Positions 59,368 to 64,000 of a stretch of DNA of 64,000 bases are shown here, one piece after another. Source of the stretch: Annona cherimola. Lineage: Eukaryota; Streptophyta; Magnoliopsida; Magnoliales; Annonaceae. The notes under the pieces were generated by a model. That model ran no database searches and was not told where the DNA came from. It saw only the letters and a program-made list of their open reading frames with translations. Positions within the stretch are counted from its first letter, which is position 1, and the number at the start of each line of letters is the position of its first letter. The stretch lies in assembly GCA_030490835.1 (NCBI GenBank), contig CM059973.1, positions 60,082,008-60,146,007 of the forward strand, in the 5' to 3' direction. The translations under genes were made by a program, and so were the position numbers.

Positions 59368-60479
59368 AGACTTTTAATTTTTAGATTTTAATAGTCCAAG
59401 TGCAATTTAACTTGTAAGTCACAACATGCTAGAGGATTTTAATTATGATGTTATAAATAGGATTATTTTGGAGAAACTAAATTCTCTTTCGTTTTTTATT
59501 TTGATGAAGTTTTAGAATTTTATTTAAATAAATACTTATGAAATTTATATGATTAAATTATTACAAAGTTGAAAAATGAACTTTGGCAACTACAAAATTT
59601 ATTACTATATGTATCAATTTATACTGTGATATCGTTATAGCTTACTACAAGCTAGTCATAAAATTTTTTTTAGGAATTAATTTTTTATAGTTACTCCTAA
59701 AAGTACAATTTTTAATGACAAGTCATGTTTACTTTTGCTACATCTATTACATCATTGTCACTAAAAGCTAAATTTGAATAATAGATAATTATTTTTGTTG
59801 CTAACAATCTATTTAGAAATTGGTATTGGGCAAAATTTTTTCTACTTCTTGTACACATTTTTTATAATTTGATATCTTCACTCCTATTCTACTTTTTTCA
59901 GTGTAGCCATATATTTCCATATATTTTAATAATTTTCTTACGTCTTTCTATAAAATTGCCTTACTAACCTCACCTTATTATTAAGTTGTTTCGATACTAT
60001 ATATTTAGAATAGTAATTGGCTAAGAATGAATGTAAGTGATTGAGATGATTTGAGTTGAATATTAATTGATTTAGCTTAGTTATGTGAAAACACTCACCA
60101 TTTGATTAATTTGTGCAAAGTAGGAAAGTACATGCAATTTTGAGCTTCAAATCATATAAAAATAGTGGGTTTTGACATAAAAATGAGCTCAACTATGCAA
60201 GGCCTAGTTACCATATTGATAGGCTTAAAAATTGCTTTCCGTTAATATGTTATGGCCCTCATAACTCCTCACAGATCAAAAGTTATGACCTGTTGAAGCT
60301 GGTTTATTCATTTCAGCGAAACATGTGTCTATTTTAAGAAGTTCAATGTTCAAGAACTAAGATCACATTTTTTTAATGATTTTGAAAGGTTAAAAGGAGG
60401 AAAATCAAGGATTAAATCAACCTAGAATGTGCAAAAAAAGTTTCAGTACAAATTAGAGCAAAACAGGAGAAGAACAACC
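59368..60479 (+). other. AT-rich DNA, no gene recognised
   Basis: No protein-like frame. Part of the right half may belong to the U3 of the LTR-like repeat that follows. Confidence 0.4.
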
Positions 60480-61214
60480 AAAACAAAGCACAAATTGCAT
60501 AGCGTTGGAACTCAGCACGCCCTAGGTCATGTTGCCCTCTGAGTTGCGCAATTCTATGTGAAAAATGAATTTTGTGCTCAAGTCTATCCATGTTCTTTAT
60601 ATAAACACCTCTTGGGGACGTCCTAAAGCATTCTAAAATGTCCCTAGAGCTTGGGTTGAGGTCTGGAGAGCCAGAGAAGGCATAGAGGGGTTTAGGATAT
60701 AGATAGAACCGAAAGGTGAAAGTTTAATATATGATAATCAATATATTAAACCTGAAAATCTAAGACTATGAAGATAGGAATAATAATCTTGAGGAATCCC
60801 ACGAACAGCTATAGAACTTAATGAATCCCAATTGTCTTGATCCCATGAGGATAGGTAGTTAAGAATACATTAGGGTTACGTCTTGCAAGTTTCGAAAGAA
60901 AGTACAAGGATAATTTAGGGCTTGTACTCCTTTAACATATAATATTCAGATTAAAAAAGCGCTCCACATATCTATTGCAAAAGACGTATGTGAAACCTTA
61001 GATCCTAGGTGTTCTCAATCCTATGATTTTTAATCCCTATTTTATGTTCCACAGATTAACTTTTCTTTTTGCTATTCCTTTTTCCTCTTATCTTATTCTT
61101 TTGATTTTGGTTTTAAAGTGTTTAAATCCAACATCTTGAGTCCTGAATTCCTTGTGGATCAATATTTATATATTATAATACATGACCCATGCATTTGTAG
61201 TGAGATTGCGAACA
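60480..61214 (+). mobile_element. LTR-like repeat, second copy of 35420-36440
   Basis: Aligns with 35420-36440, both ending GAGATTGCGAACA and sharing the CTTGTGGATCAATAT block. TATATAA at 60598-60604 suggests plus orientation. The true start probably lies further left; no target duplication was found. No primer site follows, so a solo LTR is the likely reading. Confidence 0.55.
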
Positions 61215-61638
61215 CTTATTTCTACTGTACACCTATTATATAGCATAATTTCCTCAATTTTCAAAATTTATTCGATTCCCGCTTTTTTGTTTTTGTCAAC
61301 TAGTAATCTCATTTCCAGTTTTCTATTCCTATTAATTACTATTCCAAAATTGTTCCTAGATAATTTCTTTTGCAAAGGAAAATGCTAAGTGTCACTAAAA
61401 GTATATTGTAAAATGTCGACTTTCTTGTAAGGTGTATAAAAATTTTGTTTTTATTTCTTATCCCTAAAAGTTATTATCAATTTAATGATTGATTTATTGA
61501 GAATCAAATTGTAAGAACATTAGGTTATATTAATTCCCTAATAAGTGTTACATGTTACTACTTTGGAAGGTTAGGCAACTGATGAAGGACAGTTCTAGGA
61601 GAGGGGTAATGAGATAATTTTTTTCCTCCACCTAACTT
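61215..61638 (+). other. Spacer, nothing recognised
   Basis: AT-rich; includes a short frame (61182-61388) without protein character. Confidence 0.4.
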
Positions 61639-63146
61639 TGCATTGATCTAAGTTTAATGACTAAATCCAAAAGGAGATGAGTGAATTGAATTATTAAATT
61701 TCTTTTCACTTTTAATTGCAAACTTTTTGTTTTGCTCAATCTTGAATGAAAAAGTTACTATATTCTAGAGAGAGTAAATGATGCAGCAATAAAGATGAGA
61801 TAAAAACACACAAGCAAGCAAACAATAATAGATACAAGATTTTTATAGCGGTTCAAATAATCCCTCTACTTAACTCTTCTAAGAACACATTTCTTGTATC
61901 TTGGATTCTACTGTTGCATTAAAATAAAACTAAGAGCTATTGCACTAAAATACAATTAAGAGCCTTAGATTGATTTTAGATTTCAGCTCTAGAGGCTTAA
62001 TACAACTAGATAAGTGATTGGTGAGCAATGCCCCAACTAATGTCCACTTTAACCTCTTCTTGAACTTTTCCTTCAAAACCAATCTTAGGAAAAATAATAA
62101 TACAAATTTTAGACAATGAAATCTATACTTTACAATTTATGTAGGTAGCTGATTATAGCAAACATTTTGGCAAATTTTGAGAAGATGTAAATTTGAAGCT
62201 TTTTTTCTTTTAATTTTAGCACAAGAGCTAAATACTTAAATAGGAGACTTGAGTTCTTTGAATATGGAAGGTGAAGGCTCAAATAATGACTTAGCTAATC
62301 CTCTTTCTTTTTAATTCACGCCCTTTATGTTGAGGTTGTTGCAAGTTAGATGGCACACATTTGATATGCTAATGTTTGCATTTATTGAATTGTTAGGATG
62401 AGATGCTTTTGAGATGAATTTCACTTGCGTCTATCAACATTGATCTCACTTCAAATCCTCAGATTTAATAGTTATATTATTTCAAATATGTCCTTTAATA
62501 AGCTTTGTAATTGATCTCAGTGTTGAAATCAATTTTTCTTCAACTACCGAGGCTTTGCACAATTCGGAATTGATCTTGATGTTGAAATCAATGTGATAAA
62601 ATCAATCTCACTTCTGAGATTGATGTGACTCTAAATAATTTCTAAGGACCAACTTTTGAGATTCATTTTAACTTTCAAATTGATATGGTGAGATTGATAT
62701 TACTCTTGAAGTTCTATATCCTATAGATCTTTGCCACTTCTTGAAATCCATCTCAATTGCCACATCGATGTCATGAGTGAGATTAATTTTTCCCTTGGGA
62801 TTGAAATTTATGTAGCAACTTTACATGTTTCTAAATCAATTTGGCCTATCAAAATTGGTGTCATAGAATCTCACTTCTGAGATTGATGTCACACTAGACA
62901 ATTTTTTTAATTTTGATGCCTAATATACATGATATTGATCTAATCACTAGAACGAATGTCATGAGATGAGATTAATCTCATATAAATCTCATAGATGAGA
63001 TTGATCATAGAATCAATGTTGAAATTTGAGCTTTCCCTTGGCCTTCATTTCTTGTAAATGGTAACTTCGTGATTTGACTTAGTTTTTCAATTTCGTTATT
63101 CATAACCTTCAAAATTCATTTGTTCATCAATTTTAATCATATAACA
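61639..63146 (-). mobile_element. T4: diverged T-family LTR
   Basis: Same order of blocks as T1 and T3: TCTAAGTTT start, GAGTGAATTGAATT, TTTTTATAGCGGTTCAAAT with CCCTCTACTTAACTCTTCTAAG, then an array in the U3. The array unit is not GTCGAC but GAGATTGATCTCA-type sequence (about 62400-63010). Minus-strand TATTTAAG near 62240 fits the TATA position. Ends are approximate; possible duplication AACTT/AACAT (four of five). Confidence 0.6.
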
Positions 63147-64000
63147 AACATAACCTTGTGCTTTTGAGATAGATTGTGCTTTTAAGAGCTCCCTTAACCT
63201 TAGCCAAAATCTTCTCTTAGGCTTCTTAAAGCCACTTCCACCAAGGCCTCGACAAGATATCTCCCCAAAATTTACCCTCATCTGTCAAAGAGGCCATATC
63301 CAACTACACCTGTTTGTAATCCATATTTTACTACTTAATATTGAGTTGTGACTTTTCTTAAATATGCAAAGGTAACATTTGGATCACCACCAACATCCAT
63401 CAATTTATTAACACTTTCCGTTAGGTCTAGTAGTTCTTACCACAAGTGTAGTAATGTCTTCCACAACTTCAGCTTTATGAGGCTCCTTTCATCAACATCA
63501 AGCTTAGATCAAATTCCTAACTATACCTTCTCTCTAATGTTCATGACTCAGTAGGGAGGAGGTTTTTAAAGATGAAAAATCTACCTTTCTTCAAAGTAGA
63601 TCTCGAAATAGGAGGTAACCTTTATTGAACTACCATCGTTATCAGCCATTAGGCCCTTGAATTGCTTCAAATCAAGGGCTTAGGTTACTTTCTTTAGGCT
63701 TTAAGTGGTGGATCCTCTTTTGACTAATGGCTTGGCCCTTACTAGAGCCTCCGCGAGACCATTTGTCTCCTCTATTAAAGCCACTTCCATTACTTTTGTC
63801 TTTAATTTTACTGCTTCCACAGTTCTTGTAGGCCTTTTTGTTGCTTCTCCTCTTGTTAGTCTATGCCTTGTAGTTTTATCTTCAATTATAGATGGTTCTT
63901 TATCATCAATCCTTAAAGCCTCATCCTACATGCCTCGGGCCCTATTTGACTAACCTCAATGATGTTCTTGGATACTATTAACTTGCAAATATTGGGCATA
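63147..64000 (-). pseudogene. LINE-B: 5' part of a LINE (ORF1 tail and endonuclease start)
   Basis: Minus-strand frame 63281-63096 begins MRVNFGEISCRGLGGSGFKK and continues RRFWLRLRELL, resembling the start of plant LINE endonuclease (form ISWNCRGLG, here with the WN lost). To the right, upstream in element sense, is a Lys/Ser/Gly-rich broken frame suitable for an ORF1 tail. T4 lies where the endonuclease should continue. Weakly supported. Confidence 0.4.

Noticed and set aside
63705..63953. 82-codon hydrophobic plus-strand frame as a membrane protein
   Set aside because: The minus strand has Lys/Ser-rich broken sequence next to a LINE endonuclease start; the plus frame is its complement.

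Overview
The window is repeat-dense nuclear DNA from a flowering plant. I found no host gene, tRNA or rRNA. Nearly every sizeable open frame belongs to a transposable element: Ty3/gypsy chromovirus-type LTR retrotransposons, solo LTRs, plant L1-type LINEs and small non-autonomous DNA transposons. The iMet-type primer-binding sites, CCHC gag, DSG protease, FIDD reverse transcriptase and chromodomain-like pol C-terminus point to a plant genome. The species cannot be told from this sequence.

Layout. (1) 1-6593: L1, a very young minus-strand element with about 3.35-kb LTRs and only a 0.74-kb non-coding interior; its left LTR runs off the window. It sits in a decayed minus-strand LINE (LINE-A, 6594 to about 10620). 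(2) About 10620-14230: AT-rich DNA with little to recognise. (3) 14236-53910: G1, an old, heavily mutated Ty3/gypsy element bounded by the 5-bp duplication GTGCT, which acts as host for most of the window. Its 5' LTR holds a hAT-like MITE (14826-15541) and a 5'-truncated LINE (LINE-C). LINE-C is split by G2 (18295-28716, duplication TATGG), a young related gypsy element with nearly identical 2.5-kb LTRs and a long gag-pol frame. The G1 interior is interrupted by solo LTR T1 (32138-33927, TGATT) and an LTR-like insert (35420-36440). Its 3' LTR is split by solo LTR S1 (38902-51785, AGAAG). S1 contains solo LTR S2 (39380-41692, GCTAG) and solo LTR S3 (44274-50834). S3 contains solo LTR T2 (48820-50697, GAATG). 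(4) 53916-64000: host DNA with solo LTR T3 (54270-55888, TGCCT), solo LTR S6 (56588-59362, GATGA) carrying a Tourist-like MITE, a second copy of the 35420 LTR-like repeat, a diverged T-family LTR (T4), and the 5' part of another minus-strand LINE.

G2 is the only element with a largely intact replication module: LTR promoter with TATA box, Met-tRNA primer site, an acidic accessory frame, gag, protease, RT, RNase H, integrase with chromodomain, and polypurine tract. One in-frame TGA interrupts its gag, and one TAA interrupts the accessory frame.

The least explained signals are these: two hairpins near the end of the G1/G2 LTRs, one of them shared with the L1/S1/S3 LTR family and showing base-pair covariation; an acidic frame upstream of gag whose internal stop is kept in both G1 and G2; an array of GGACAT/ATGTCC hairpins in S3; and palindrome-rich arrays built on GTCGAC in the U3 of the T-family LTRs.
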